Positions 7,117 through 15,895 of a stretch of DNA of 60,579 nt are shown here, one piece after another. The first letter of the stretch is position 1; every line of letters starts with the position of its first letter. The DNA is from Deltaproteobacteria bacterium (GTDB taxonomy: Bacteria; Myxococcota_A; Polyangia; JACPQR01): contig JACPQR010000011.1 in the NCBI GenBank assembly GCA_016190375.1, positions 1-60,579 of the forward strand. The letters run 5' to 3'. The translations under genes and the position numbers were made by a program. A model generated the notes under the pieces. That model searched no databases and had not been told where the DNA came from. It saw only the letters and a list, made by a program, of their open reading frames with translations.

Positions 7117-9588
7117 TCATTGGCAGCAGAGGACGCCGGCCGTCGCACCCATCGAGCAGCCCCCGAAGTAGTAGCTCGGCCACACTGCCTCCCACCCACA
7201 GCCGACCCAGGTGCAGTAGTTCCCCTCCGGATCCGGCTGGCTCGGGGAGCAGACCCTCATCGGCACGTCGCCACCTTCTCCGTCCGTGCAGATGGCGGTC
7301 GCGTTGGGATCGGCGTCCGTATCGACGAAGCAGTTTCCCGTGTCGTACTCGACCCCCCAGCTGTAGCGCAGAGCGTCGTTCGTCCAGTAGTCGTGCGCCG
7401 GAGAGATCGGGTACGTGTTCCTCTCCATCCACTCCTGCGCGGAGCAGACGTGCCACCCCGCTGCGCAGGACTCCGCACGCGCCTCGAACGTCACGTCGCC
7501 GGGGCAGCCGTGCATGTCGTTGGAGAAGGCCTCGACAATCGTCGCCGTGCTGCATCCGACGGGGCCCGAGCAGTCCGCGAAGCAGCTCGCCGCGTCGCAC
7601 GTCTCGTGGCCGTACCAGAGGATGCCGTCCCCGCACCCGGCTTGCTCGCAGGCCGAGGTGCAGTCGTCGTAGTCGACCAGGTTGCCGTCGTCGCACTCCT
7701 CGTGGCCGGCCCAGACGTTGGTGTCGCCGCAGTACGGAAACTGGCAGTTCGACAGGCAGTCGTCGGTGTTGATCTCGTTGCCGTCGTCGCAGGCCTCGCG
7801 GCCCTCGCCCTCGCCCTCGCCCTCCCTGACGTAGCCGTCGCCGCAGCGCGCGTCCTGGCATTGCACGCAGTCGTCGGTGTCCACCTGGTTCGCGTCGTCG
7901 CACTGCTCCGTGCCGACCCGGATGAACCCGTCGCCGCAGGTCGCGTCGCGGCAGTCGTTCAGGCAGGCGTCGACCTGCGACCCGTTCCCGTCGTCGCATT
8001 GCTCGACGCCGGTACGGCGGTAGCCGTCCCCGCAGGTCGCGCTCAGACAGCTATTCAGGCAGGCGTCGGTGTTCGACTGGTTTCCGTCGTCGCACGGCTC
8101 GTTGCCCTCGCGGACCCCGTTGCCGCAGCCGACCGCGCTGCAGTTGTTGTGACACTGGTCGTTGTCGTTCTCGTTCCCGTCGTCGCATGCTTCGTTGCCG
8201 GCCCAGACGTAGCCGTCGCCGCAGATCGCGGCCCCGCAGCCCACGACGCACGAGTCGGTGTTCGACGCGTTCCCGTCGTCGCAGTCCTCGACGTTGGCCT
8301 GCACGTGGCCGTCGCCGCACTCCGCGTCCTGGCAGCCCGCGACGCAGGCGTCCGTGTTGCTCTGGTTGCCGTCGTCGCACTCCTCGGTTCCGGCGCGCAC
8401 GTTGCCGTCGCCGCAGGTGGCGCTGACGCACGTGTTCAGGCAGGCATCGGTGTTCGCCTCGTTGCCGTCGTCGCACTGCTCGAACCCCTCGTGCCGGAAC
8501 CCGTCCCCGCAGCCGGCCGTCTTGCAGCCGGCCACGCAGTCGTCGCCGCTCGACTCGTTGGCGTCGTCGCACTCCTCGACGCCGGCCTGGACGTACCCGT
8601 CGCCGCACCTTGCGCTCTCGCAGGCGATGCAGCCGTCCGTGGCGGACCCGTTGCCGTCGTCGCACTCCTCGGCTCCGGCGCGCAGGTGGCCGTCGCCGCA
8701 GGATGCCCCCACGCAGGTCGTCAGGCACCCGTCGGTGTCGTCGGCGTTGCCGTCGTCGCACTGCTCACCCTCCTGGACCACGCCATCCCCGCAGCTCGCG
8801 AGCCGGCAATCGTTGGCACAGGCATCGTCGTCGACCTGGTTGCCGTCGTCACATGCCTCGCGACCTGACCAGACGAGGCCGTCTCCGCAGGTCGCGACGA
8901 TGCAGGACGACGAGCACCCATCGTCCTGGTTCTGGTTGCCGTCGTCGCACTGCTCGACGCCGTCCCATACGACACCGTCGCCGCAGCGCGCATCCCTGCA
9001 CAGGACGCAGTCGTCCGCCCCCAGGTCGTTGGCGTCGTCACAGTCCTCGAGTCCGGCCTGGACGAATCCGTCCCCGCACGACGCCATGACGCAGGTCGAC
9101 AGACACCCGTCCGACTCCTCGTCGTTGCCGTCGTCGCAGGCCTCCCCCTCCTGGACCACTCCGTCGCCGCAGGTCCCCTGCCGGCAGGACGTGGTGCAGG
9201 CGTCGTCCTCGACATCGTTCGCGTCATCGCAAGCCTCTCGCCCGCCCCACACGAAGCCGTCGCCGCAGGCCGCGAGGACGCACGTGCTCAGGCACGCGTC
9301 GCCGTTCGAGGCGTTGCCGTCGTCGCACTCCTCGCCCTTCTGCACCACGGAGTCGCCGCAGCCACCGTCGGCGTCGGCGTCGCCGTCGCCGTCCGCGTCG
9401 GTGTCTGAATCCGTATCCGAGTCACCGTCCGAGTCGCCGTCGGTGTCGGCGTCCGAATCCCCATCCCCATCGGGTTCGGCCCGGCCGTCGGCGCCGCCGT
9501 CCCCCGGGTCTCCGGGCGACACGCCGCCGCACCCCACCACGATGAGGAGAATGAAAGGCCGAGCAAGCGAGGCGACTGTCTGCGACAT
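7117..9588 (-). CDS. DUF4215 / Myxococcus cysteine-rich repeat lipoprotein (about 19 repeats)
   Basis: An 823-residue protein. A signal peptide ends at a VVGC lipobox, followed by an Asp/Gly-rich low-complexity stretch (alternating DGD, DSD and DTD) resembling calcium-binding thrombospondin-3-type linkers. Eighteen clear units of about 29-32 residues plus one degenerate unit follow. Each begins CGDG, has an ECDDGN-like core, then a third and usually a fourth Cys, as in DUF4215/TIGR02232 disulfide repeats. One unit (DNA near 7800-7825) carries a GEGEGEG insertion. The last 140 or so residues form a separate Cys- and Trp-rich domain. Surface-exposed and disulfide-bonded is the expected state; the ligand is unknown. 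The start at 9588 was chosen for the signal peptide. Confidence 0.85.
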   Translation of the reverse strand: MSQTVASLARPFILLIVVGCGGVSPGDPGDGGADGRAEPDGDGDSDADTDGDSDGDSDTDSDTDADGDGDADADGGCGDSVVQKGEECDDGNASNGDACLSTCVLAACGDGFVWGGREACDDANDVEDDACTTSCRQGTCGDGVVQEGEACDDGNDEESDGCLSTCVMASCGDGFVQAGLEDCDDANDLGADDCVLCRDARCGDGVVWDGVEQCDDGNQNQDDGCSSSCIVATCGDGLVWSGREACDDGNQVDDDACANDCRLASCGDGVVQEGEQCDDGNADDTDGCLTTCVGASCGDGHLRAGAEECDDGNGSATDGCIACESARCGDGYVQAGVEECDDANESSGDDCVAGCKTAGCGDGFRHEGFEQCDDGNEANTDACLNTCVSATCGDGNVRAGTEECDDGNQSNTDACVAGCQDAECGDGHVQANVEDCDDGNASNTDSCVVGCGAAICGDGYVWAGNEACDDGNENDNDQCHNNCSAVGCGNGVREGNEPCDDGNQSNTDACLNSCLSATCGDGYRRTGVEQCDDGNGSQVDACLNDCRDATCGDGFIRVGTEQCDDANQVDTDDCVQCQDARCGDGYVREGEGEGEGREACDDGNEINTDDCLSNCQFPYCGDTNVWAGHEECDDGNLVDYDDCTSACEQAGCGDGILWYGHETCDAASCFADCSGPVGCSTATIVEAFSNDMHGCPGDVTFEARAESCAAGWHVCSAQEWMERNTYPISPAHDYWTNDALRYSWGVEYDTGNCFVDTDADPNATAICTDGEGGDVPMRVCSPSQPDPEGNYCTWVGCGWEAVWPSYYFGGCSMGATAGVLCCQ

Positions 9589-9717
9589 CGCGAGGGCTCC
9601 TTTCCGTCCGCGCGTGATCGTACGGCGCCCCGGGCGCGATTTTCCGCGTGTGATCCCCTTCCCCATGCCGCTCGCGCGGGGGGCGCCTTCCGTGTACGAT
9701 CACGGCCCCCGCCTGCC

Positions 9718-10476
9718 ATGAGCGCACCAGGTCGCCGCTATCACCGCTATCGCCATCGCCTGCCCCTGATCCTCACCTGGGGAAAGGGAACCGGCTACAC
9801 GGTCCTCGAGACCGAGGACGTGAGCTTGAGCGGGGTCTTCGTCCGCACGGCGAAGACCGTCGTGCCGATGAGGCAGCTCCTGCGCCTCGACTTGCACCTA
9901 CCGCCCGAGGACGACGAGCTCGCGCTCCACGCGATGGCGGTGCACGCCGTGCCGCTGGACAACGGCCGCGAGAGGAACCCGGGCCTGGGCCTGCAGCTCT
10001 ACGGAAACGGTCGCGAGCCCCTGGCGCGCTGGGGGCGCTTCATCGCGTTCGTCCGCCAGTCGAGCCCGGACGACGCCGACTCGACCCCGTTCGCGCGGAC
10101 CAGCGACAAGGCCCCGCCCGACCGCCTCGTCCGGCAGTTCGATCGGATCGCAGCCGTGCTCGAGGTGCGCCTGCAGACGCTCGACGACCTGCACGTCATG
10201 CACACTCGCGACGTCTCCAAGGGAGGCATCTTCCTCCTGACCGACCGGCCACGCAGCGTCGGCGACGAGCTGGCCCTGACGATCGTCCACCCCGTGACCG
10301 CGGGTGAGTTCTGCGTGGCCTGCGTGGTCCGCCGCCAGGTCTCGGGGCGCGAGATCGGCATGGGCGTCGAGCTGATGGGCATGGACGAATATCGCCGGCA
10401 AGAGTGGTGGGACTTCGTCATGGCCGGCATGCAGGGCACGCCCGGCAAGGACTTCGAGCCGCCGCTCGAGGAATGA
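9718..10476 (+). CDS. Tandem PilZ-domain protein
   Basis: A 252-residue soluble protein with two PilZ-like modules. The first (about 5-115) has an Arg-rich start (RRYHRYRHRLPL) and then EDVSLSGVFV. The second (about 140-240) has RIAAVLEVRL and then TRDVSKGGIFL. PilZ domains bind cyclic di-GMP through an RxxxR motif and a (D/N)xSxxG motif; the second motif is clear in both modules, while the RxxxR is best in the first. Cyclic-di-GMP-dependent control of motility, polysaccharide or envelope functions is expected but the target is not visible. It diverges from the Cys-rich lipoprotein gene, and its stop codon is adjacent to that of the convergent L,D-transpeptidase gene. Confidence 0.75.
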   Translation: MSAPGRRYHRYRHRLPLILTWGKGTGYTVLETEDVSLSGVFVRTAKTVVPMRQLLRLDLHLPPEDDELALHAMAVHAVPLDNGRERNPGLGLQLYGNGREPLARWGRFIAFVRQSSPDDADSTPFARTSDKAPPDRLVRQFDRIAAVLEVRLQTLDDLHVMHTRDVSKGGIFLLTDRPRSVGDELALTIVHPVTAGEFCVACVVRRQVSGREIGMGVELMGMDEYRRQEWWDFVMAGMQGTPGKDFEPPLEE

Positions 10477-11796
10477 TCACTCGGAGATCTCGACGACCGA
10501 TCCCGATCGCCCCGGCCGCGAGAAGATGGCGTGCCAGCCCGCGATCAGCTCCGGCCTGATCCAGCCGAACATCCGCCGAGCGTCGTTGGGGGCGAGGTTG
10601 ATGCAGCCGTGACTCGTGCGCAGCCCGAACCGGTCGTGCCAGAACGCTCCGTGCAGGGCGTAGCTCGCGTGGAAGTACATGACCCACGGAACGTCCTGGA
10701 TCAGGTACGGGCCCGCGAGGTTGTCCTCGTTGTCCATGGTCGCGCTGATCCGCTTCGACTCGATGCGGTACAGGCCCGCCGGCGTGGGATGCTCGTCGTC
10801 GCCGCTCGACCCGAGCGTCGCGAAGATCATCCGGTCGCCCTCGTACATCGCGACGGTCTGGTTGCGCAGCGAGACGTGCACCCAGCGATCGCGCGCGCCG
10901 ACCCCTCGCGGCCGGGGCACGCGGTCCAGATAGGCGAGCTGCAGCGACCCGATCCAGACTGGCGGCCTGCCTGCGCCGAGGTCGAGCTGGTACCACTGCT
11001 CGCCCCGGCCACGCTTCTTCTCCAGGATCTTCGCCCTGGTGTGCCGCTCGATCGGCTCGTTCGGGGCGTCCATGCTCGGCGCCTCGTAGGCCTTCGCGGT
11101 GGGGTCCGTGATCCACCCGAGCGGCAGCTCCGACATCGAGCGGACCTCGACGCCGCGGAAAGCGGGCCCCGTGACCACGTGCGTGCCGTCCCGCGGAACG
11201 AACTTGTAGTAGGGCGTACGGTAGAGCTCGCGCTGGTAGATGTTCACGAACTTGTCGATGGTCAGCACGTACCCCTTCTTGAGGACCCTCTCCTGCACCG
11301 TGGAAGGCTCCTCGCCCACGCGCGGTGGGCGGCGATACACGGGCAGCTCGTCGGCCGTGACCCTCATGTACCGATAGGGCAGGTCCGATTCGAGGCGCGG
11401 CTGCGGCGGGATGAACCCTGGCTGCGGCTCGCGGCCCTCGCGCGCCGTCACGCCCGTCGAGCACAGCCACTCTTCGTGGCCGATCCTGAGCCAGGGATCG
11501 CGGCATCCGCCCGACGGTCCCGACCGCTCGTAGACCTCGAAGCGTGCTCCCCAGCGCAGCATCCCGAGGAGGCTCTCCGACGCGGGTCGGGGAGCGACGT
11601 TGACGCTCGTCGTCGTCACGATCCCGTGCGCGATCGGCGCCGCGGTCTCGCGGACGTCGGGGACCTCGGGTGGCGCCGCCGGAGCCGCAGGACCCTTCGC
11701 CTGAGATCCCCCGTCGCCGCCTCTGGCGTCGACGACGCCGGAGCAGGCGACCCCTCCTTGCGCGAGGAGGATGACGAGGAGAGCCCTCACGCTCAC
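10477..11796 (-). CDS. YkuD-type L,D-transpeptidase, lipoprotein
   Basis: A 439-residue protein with a short signal ending in a GVAC lipobox, an Ala/Pro-rich linker, SH3-like segments (about 60-270), and a C-terminal YkuD catalytic domain. The domain has the His-Gly turn YALHGAFW and the nucleophile motif SHGCINL (active Cys), as in enzymes that form 3-3 peptidoglycan cross-links or attach lipoproteins. The GTG at 11796 is chosen because it shares a 4-bp GTGA overlap with the sixA stop and has GGAGGAG upstream; an in-frame GTG at 11790 is an alternative. It acts in the periplasm on peptidoglycan stem peptides. Confidence 0.82.
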   Translation of the reverse strand: MSVRALLVILLAQGGVACSGVVDARGGDGGSQAKGPAAPAAPPEVPDVRETAAPIAHGIVTTTSVNVAPRPASESLLGMLRWGARFEVYERSGPSGGCRDPWLRIGHEEWLCSTGVTAREGREPQPGFIPPQPRLESDLPYRYMRVTADELPVYRRPPRVGEEPSTVQERVLKKGYVLTIDKFVNIYQRELYRTPYYKFVPRDGTHVVTGPAFRGVEVRSMSELPLGWITDPTAKAYEAPSMDAPNEPIERHTRAKILEKKRGRGEQWYQLDLGAGRPPVWIGSLQLAYLDRVPRPRGVGARDRWVHVSLRNQTVAMYEGDRMIFATLGSSGDDEHPTPAGLYRIESKRISATMDNEDNLAGPYLIQDVPWVMYFHASYALHGAFWHDRFGLRTSHGCINLAPNDARRMFGWIRPELIAGWHAIFSRPGRSGSVVEISE

Positions 11797-12290
11797 CTCT
11801 CCTCCAGAGTCCTTTCGAGCGTCGGTCCCTTCGGGGTCACGAAGAACTCGAACTTGCCGACCGCGTGCGGGCCGCCGAGCGCGATCGCGCAGACACCCGC
11901 CTTCTTGAAGGGCCTGGGGAAGCGGCCGAGCCCCATCAGGTGTGCGGCGATCGCGCTCATCGACGGCTCGTGGCCGACCAGCGCGAGTGTGCCGGAGCTC
12001 TTGCCGGCGGCCAGCGCCGCGTCGACGCTGGACAACGTCGCACCGGGAACCAGCGCGAGCGTGACGCGGACGTCCTCGCAACCGACTTCGCGCGCGACGA
12101 TCTCGGCGGTCTGGGTCGCCCGGACGAGCGGGCTCGTTAGGATGCGGTCGATCCCGACACCTCGACCCGCGAGGAGCTCGGCGACCTTGCGGGTCTTCAC
12201 CCTACCCTCCGGCGTCAGGTAGCGCTCCTCGTCGCCGAGACCCGGCTCCTCGTCGATGGCGATGCCGTGTCGAACCAGGAGGACGCGCAT
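11793..12290 (-). CDS. sixA: SixA-like phosphohistidine phosphatase
   Basis: A 165-residue histidine-phosphatase-superfamily protein beginning MRVLLVRHGIA, the RHG phosphate-binding motif at the extreme N terminus being typical of SixA. SPLVRATQTA and the later GHEPSMS supply the second conserved His. SixA dephosphorylates phosphohistidine in HPt domains or in the nitrogen phosphotransferase system. The start at 12290 puts RHG at residues 7-9 as in the family; an upstream in-frame start at 12440 would add 50 residues of non-family sequence. It overlaps the following L,D-transpeptidase gene by 4 bp, so they are translated together. Confidence 0.82.
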   Translation of the reverse strand: MRVLLVRHGIAIDEEPGLGDEERYLTPEGRVKTRKVAELLAGRGVGIDRILTSPLVRATQTAEIVAREVGCEDVRVTLALVPGATLSSVDAALAAGKSSGTLALVGHEPSMSAIAAHLMGLGRFPRPFKKAGVCAIALGGPHAVGKFEFFVTPKGPTLERTLEER

Positions 12291-12427
12291 GGTCGGCAGG
12301 GAGGGTACAGGCAACCCGCTTCGTGCGCCAGGGATCGGGCAGGGCCAGACGGAAAGGTCGGGTGCTCCGTCAGCGCCCTTCTCGAGGGCTGGAATGCATC
12401 CGAATACCGGTTTAACCTCGGCTCGAG

Positions 12428-13096
<669 letters not shown>

Positions 13097-13107
13097 CGAT
13101 CCCTCAA

Positions 13108-13599
13108 TCAGGGAGGGTTGCAGGCCCCGACGATCTCGTTGCAGCACGTCGATCCGTCGAACGTCCACTCGCGGATGCAGGGGAAGGCGTCCCCGGTGTC
13201 GATTGCGATCGGGAGCGGTGTCGCGACCTCGCTCCCGCCCGAGACAGACAGCTCCTCGCAGGTCTCGAAGTCGAGGTCGCCGTTCACGAGGATGGCCTCG
13301 ACGCAAACACGGTGGTCGCCTGGTGCGAGGTCGATCGAGCTCTGCTCGCAGGCGTCCGGCCCTTCGCACGCCCGGTCGATCGGGTCTGGGCCCTGGCAGG
13401 CGCCGCACCGCTGGGCGCAGGCGTCGCCCCCGAGGTCGCAGGAACGGACGCGGAGCTCCCAACCGTAAGTCCCGCAGGTCGCGACGGAACGGCCGTCCAC
13501 CGTGATGGCGAGCGGGACGTTGACGACCGTGCAGGGCGACTCGTCGTTCCCGCAGCCGGAGAGCACGAAGAAGAGGATGACGAGCGCGGCGCGTACCAT
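13108..13599 (-). CDS. Small Cys-rich lipoprotein of unknown function
   Basis: A 163-residue protein with a signal peptide ending in an LSGC lipobox (about residues 13-16) and about 14 further Cys, many in pairs such as CGACQG and STCC. The body reads like a single beta-sandwich domain (ending WTFDGSTCCNEIVGACNPP) and has no recognised family motif. It converges on the GE-linker lipoprotein gene with 11 bp between stop codons. The two may be a related surface pair, although they share only the Cys-rich character. Confidence 0.68.
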   Translation of the reverse strand: MVRAALVILFFVLSGCGNDESPCTVVNVPLAITVDGRSVATCGTYGWELRVRSCDLGGDACAQRCGACQGPDPIDRACEGPDACEQSSIDLAPGDHRVCVEAILVNGDLDFETCEELSVSGGSEVATPLPIAIDTGDAFPCIREWTFDGSTCCNEIVGACNPP

Positions 13600-13674
13600 G
13601 AGGCCGCGGAGTGTATCAGCGAATCGCGGCGGCGGGCGGCGGCACGGGCCTGGCGTGGGCCTGGCGGCGGGGCC

Positions 13675-13703
13675 TTGCCTCCGCTGCGCCCTGCGGCTAT
13701 GGT
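13675..13703 (+). promoter_or_regulatory. Promoter for the tRNA-Pro/tRNA-Arg pair
   Basis: TTGCCT (13675-13680), a 17-bp spacer, then TATGGT (13698-13703). Transcription would start near 13710, just ahead of tRNA-Pro at 13718. Confidence 0.65.
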
Positions 13704-13717
13704 CTCATCGTAGTCCT

Positions 13718-13794
13718 CGGGGAGTGGCTCAGGCTGGTAGAGCACGAGCTTTGGGAGCTCGAAGTCGTGGGTTCAAATCCCTCCTCCCCGACCA
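13718..13794 (+). tRNA. tRNA-Pro (anticodon TGG)
   Basis: A full cloverleaf of 77 nt including encoded CCA. Acceptor CGGGGAG pairs with CTCCCCG; the anticodon stem CGAGC/GCTCG holds loop TTTGGGA with anticodon TGG at 13752-13754; the T-loop is GTTCAAATC. Discriminator A and CCA follow. It is one base upstream of tRNA-Arg and presumably co-transcribed. Confidence 0.95.
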
Positions 13795-13795
13795 G

Positions 13796-13872
13796 GCGCC
13801 CGTAGCTCAGCTGGATAGAGCGGCGGCCTTCTAAGCCGCGGGTCGCAGGTTCGAGTCCTGCCGGGCGTGCCA
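13796..13872 (+). tRNA. tRNA-Arg (anticodon TCT), integration target of the adjacent element
   Basis: 77 nt including CCA. Acceptor GCGCCCG pairs with CGGGCGT (one G-U pair); the anticodon stem GCGGC/GCCGC holds loop CTTCTAA with anticodon TCT; T-loop GTTCGAGTC. Its 3' part from 13828 is the left attachment copy, so the gene stays intact after integration. Confidence 0.95.
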
Positions 13873-13874
13873 GT
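13828..13874 (+). repeat. attL: left 47-bp direct repeat in tRNA-Arg
   Basis: It begins CTTCTAAGCCGCGGGTCGCA and ends GGCGTGCCAGT, running from the anticodon loop to two bases past the CCA. It is identical to 27095-27141. Partial similarity continues for about 14 bp beyond it (GATCTCGGGCGCTT against CATCACGGGCGCTT). Confidence 0.95.
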
Positions 13875-13920
13875 GATCTCGGGCGCTTACGCTTGGTTGG
13901 CCCCGCACCGAAGAGTCGAC

Positions 13921-13940
13921 TGTACCCAGCCCTGTACCCA
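13921..13940. promoter_or_regulatory. Paired TGTACCCA repeats near attL, candidate integrase arm sites
   Basis: Two copies of TGTACCCA start at 13921 and 13933, a 12-bp period. A matching pair with the same 12-bp spacing lies at 26977-26996 near attR. Paired direct repeats at both ends of a tyrosine-integrase element are what arm-type integrase or excisionase sites look like; this is inference. Confidence 0.5.
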
Positions 13941-13961
13941 GGCTGCCCGGACGGCGGCGTC

Positions 13962-14579
13962 ATGAGCCTGCCGGTCGCCAAACGGAAGGCCATCGAGACC
14001 CGGTGGCGCCGACAGCGTGGCTGCCTCCCGAACGAGCTCGAGGTCGAGGTCGAGGGATTCACCTGGGTGTGTGAAGGCAATCGCGAAACACGGGGCCCTG
14101 CTGTCACGCTCGTCATGTCTGTCACCGAGCAGGCAGACTTGCTGCGGCGGCACCGCCTCGTCGGCCAGCACAGCAAGGACCTCGCGGGTCTCAGGAAGGC
14201 GCTTGAGGCCGTCCGTGACTCCTCGCGCACACGCCGGCTCCGCGAAGCCGGGCTCCTCGGTACCGGACTGGACAGCGCGCTGAAGGCCATGCTGTCGCTC
14301 CTCGACCACGTACAGGGCGAAATCGTGCAGACGGCGAAGCTGCAGGCTGAGAGGCGCCGGGGCAACCGCGCGCCTGACGATGGGCTCGCCGCCATGCAAC
14401 TCCTGCGGCGGGCGACGCCGGTATCGGGCCGGCCCCTCACCTACCAGGAGATCGCCGACTTCCTCAACTACGTGGACCACTGCGCCGTCTCGACGCTGAC
14501 GGGCCGCGCCGTGCGTGACCGCCTCGCCCGCGCGGTGCAGTCGCGAAGAGTCGTGAGTGCGCGCCGGCGTCGCGGATAG
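13962..14579 (+). CDS. Hypothetical protein of the element
   Basis: A 205-residue basic protein with no family I recognise. The first half looks beta-rich (LPNELEVEVEGFTWVCEG); the second half is helical with a possible DNA-binding end (LTYQEIADFLNYVDHCAVST, then Arg-rich). It is the first gene inside attL, oriented away from the tRNA. ATG 13962 is preferred because an upstream in-frame start at 13893 would run through the TGTACCCA repeats. Confidence 0.6.
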   Translation: MSLPVAKRKAIETRWRRQRGCLPNELEVEVEGFTWVCEGNRETRGPAVTLVMSVTEQADLLRRHRLVGQHSKDLAGLRKALEAVRDSSRTRRLREAGLLGTGLDSALKAMLSLLDHVQGEIVQTAKLQAERRRGNRAPDDGLAAMQLLRRATPVSGRPLTYQEIADFLNYVDHCAVSTLTGRAVRDRLARAVQSRRVVSARRRRG

Positions 14580-14643
14580 ACGTCGCGCCACGACTGCTAT
14601 CCGCCCTCTCGCGCCGAGACACAATCGGCTGCAGAGTGGCGGC

Positions 14644-14847
14644 ATGGGAAGCAACACACCGAAGCGGTTCGTCACGTCGACCGAGCTCGGTCGCATGTTC
14701 GGGATCGGCGCGGTCGCCGCGTGGAGGTCCATGCGGTCCGGTCGCATCCCCTGCATCTCGGTCGGCCGGAAGCTGTACGCCGATCTGGAACGGCTCGACG
14801 CTGCGGTGATCGAGCAGACGCGCGAGCGCGCCGATGGGGCGCGATGA
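14644..14847 (+). CDS. Excisionase-like / MerR-type helix-turn-helix protein
   Basis: A 67-residue protein, the size of phage excisionases. The segment VTSTELGRMFGIGAVAAWRS followed by GRIPCISVGRKLYADLERLD has the winged-helix/HTH_17 layout of excisionases: helix, turn, helix, then a wing with a G(R/K) turn. Excisionases bend DNA at att sites and steer the integrase toward excision. It sits near attL while the integrase is at the other end. Alternatively it is a small transcriptional regulator. Confidence 0.62.
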   Translation: MGSNTPKRFVTSTELGRMFGIGAVAAWRSMRSGRIPCISVGRKLYADLERLDAAVIEQTRERADGAR

Positions 14848-14922
14848 CGACTGGCGCCGTCGGTTCGCTCGCGCGCGCAGAGATCGACGCGACGCGCCGA
14901 ACGGATCGGTAGTCCAGACAGC

Positions 14923-14962
14923 GCGAAGCCCGCCGGCTCGGGGAAGCTGAGGCGGGCTTCGC
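14923..14962. other. 12-bp-stem hairpin 18 bp upstream of the rep-like gene
   Basis: GCGAAGCCCGCC (14923-14934) and GGCGGGCTTCGC (14951-14962) form a perfect 12-bp stem around a 16-nt loop. No U-tract follows on either strand, which weakens the intrinsic-terminator reading. It could be a terminator for the excisionase-like gene, a translational operator of the rep gene, or part of a rolling-circle origin. Confidence 0.6.
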
Positions 14963-14980
14963 AAACACGAGGACGAGATC

Positions 14981-15895
14981 ATGAGTACCACGTTGCACCG
15001 GAGTTGGCGAGCGGCGCCGAAAGCCATCGCCCTCCTGCTCGTGCTCGCGGCCTCGACGGAGGTCGCCATGCGGATTCGACGGGCAGTGAGTGCGACGCCG
15101 GAGGTCCACGCGCGCGCGTCGTCTAGTTATGGCCCCCACAACTCGACAGTTTCATCTTGTGTCGAGAGCTGGCGCGGGGGGACGTTGCGGGAGCGCGCGG
15201 AGCGCGCGAGGGAGCAACGCGTGGCCGCGCAATCAATCATCATCGAGCTGCTGCGGCCCGCGCTGCCGGGAGAGGCGTCCCGCCTCTCCCGCTGTGCGCG
15301 GCACACGCTGTCGATCTTCGACAGATGTTGCGGGTCTCGTCTTTGCGCGCACTGCGAGCCGCGGAAGCGGCGAGCGTTCGCGCGGAAGGCAGAGAAGGCT
15401 CTAGCGAAGCACGAAGGGAACAAGCTGTTCGTCACATGCACGGTAGGGAGCAGTACGATCGCGGGCGGCGTGGGGGATCTGCTTGCGGCTCGCGCGCGGC
15501 TTCGCCGCTCCGTCGCGTGGCGCAGAAGCGCGCTCGTCGAGGTGTACGCGGTCGAGGTCAAGCGATGCGATGGGAAACGAGTCAGCGGGTCTCGGTGGAA
15601 CGTGCACGCGCACGCGGTCGTGGTCGTGGAGCCGGACTCGCGCGTGAGGCGGCTCCGCGCGGCGTGGTCGCGCACGTGGAGTCGAGCAGTCGGGGCGCGG
15701 GGCTCACTCGACGTGCGGCGCTGGCGTCGCAGGTCGCGCTGGCGCGGCCTGGGCGATGGCGCGGTCGCGTACGCGGTGAAGTGCTCGCGGGCGATCGTCT
15801 CACCCGGCGACTCGGCCGCGGACCTCGTCGAGAAGGCGGACGCGCTGCGCGGGCGCCGGCTGCGCGGGATCGTCGCGCGTCGGGGGGTATCGTGA
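14981..15895 (+). CDS. Putative rolling-circle (HUH) replication initiator, Rep_1-like
   Basis: A 304-residue basic protein. A Cys cluster (Cys117, Cys122, Cys125 in CGSRLCAHC) is followed by an Arg/Lys-rich helix, a beta strand KLFVTCTV, then WNVHAHAVVVV with His209-x-His211, the metal-binding HUH motif. YAVK (Tyr264...Lys267) is a candidate nicking tyrosine. This order matches plasmid Rep_1-type initiators, which nick one strand at the origin. The extreme N terminus (about residues 11-25) is oddly hydrophobic, so the true start may be internal, for example ATG 15068; the listed start has GAGGA upstream. It overlaps the Toprim gene by GTGA. The family assignment is by motif only. Confidence 0.6.
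   Translation: MSTTLHRSWRAAPKAIALLLVLAASTEVAMRIRRAVSATPEVHARASSSYGPHNSTVSSCVESWRGGTLRERAERAREQRVAAQSIIIELLRPALPGEASRLSRCARHTLSIFDRCCGSRLCAHCEPRKRRAFARKAEKALAKHEGNKLFVTCTVGSSTIAGGVGDLLAARARLRRSVAWRRSALVEVYAVEVKRCDGKRVSGSRWNVHAHAVVVVEPDSRVRRLRAAWSRTWSRAVGARGSLDVRRWRRRSRWRGLGDGAVAYAVKCSRAIVSPGDSAADLVEKADALRGRRLRGIVARRGVS

Noticed and set aside
7600..9350. Regularly repeated DNA at about 93-bp spacing, CRISPR-like at first sight
   Set aside because: The period corresponds to coding repeats of DUF4215 units with imperfect identity and no unique spacers.
7120..9721. Long plus-strand open frames opposite the Cys-rich repeat gene, including Val-rich and Ser/Pro-rich ones
   Set aside because: They are the mirror of the 19 disulfide repeats: regular GC-rich codons leave antisense frames open. 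The minus frame has the signal peptide, lipobox and Cys repeats.
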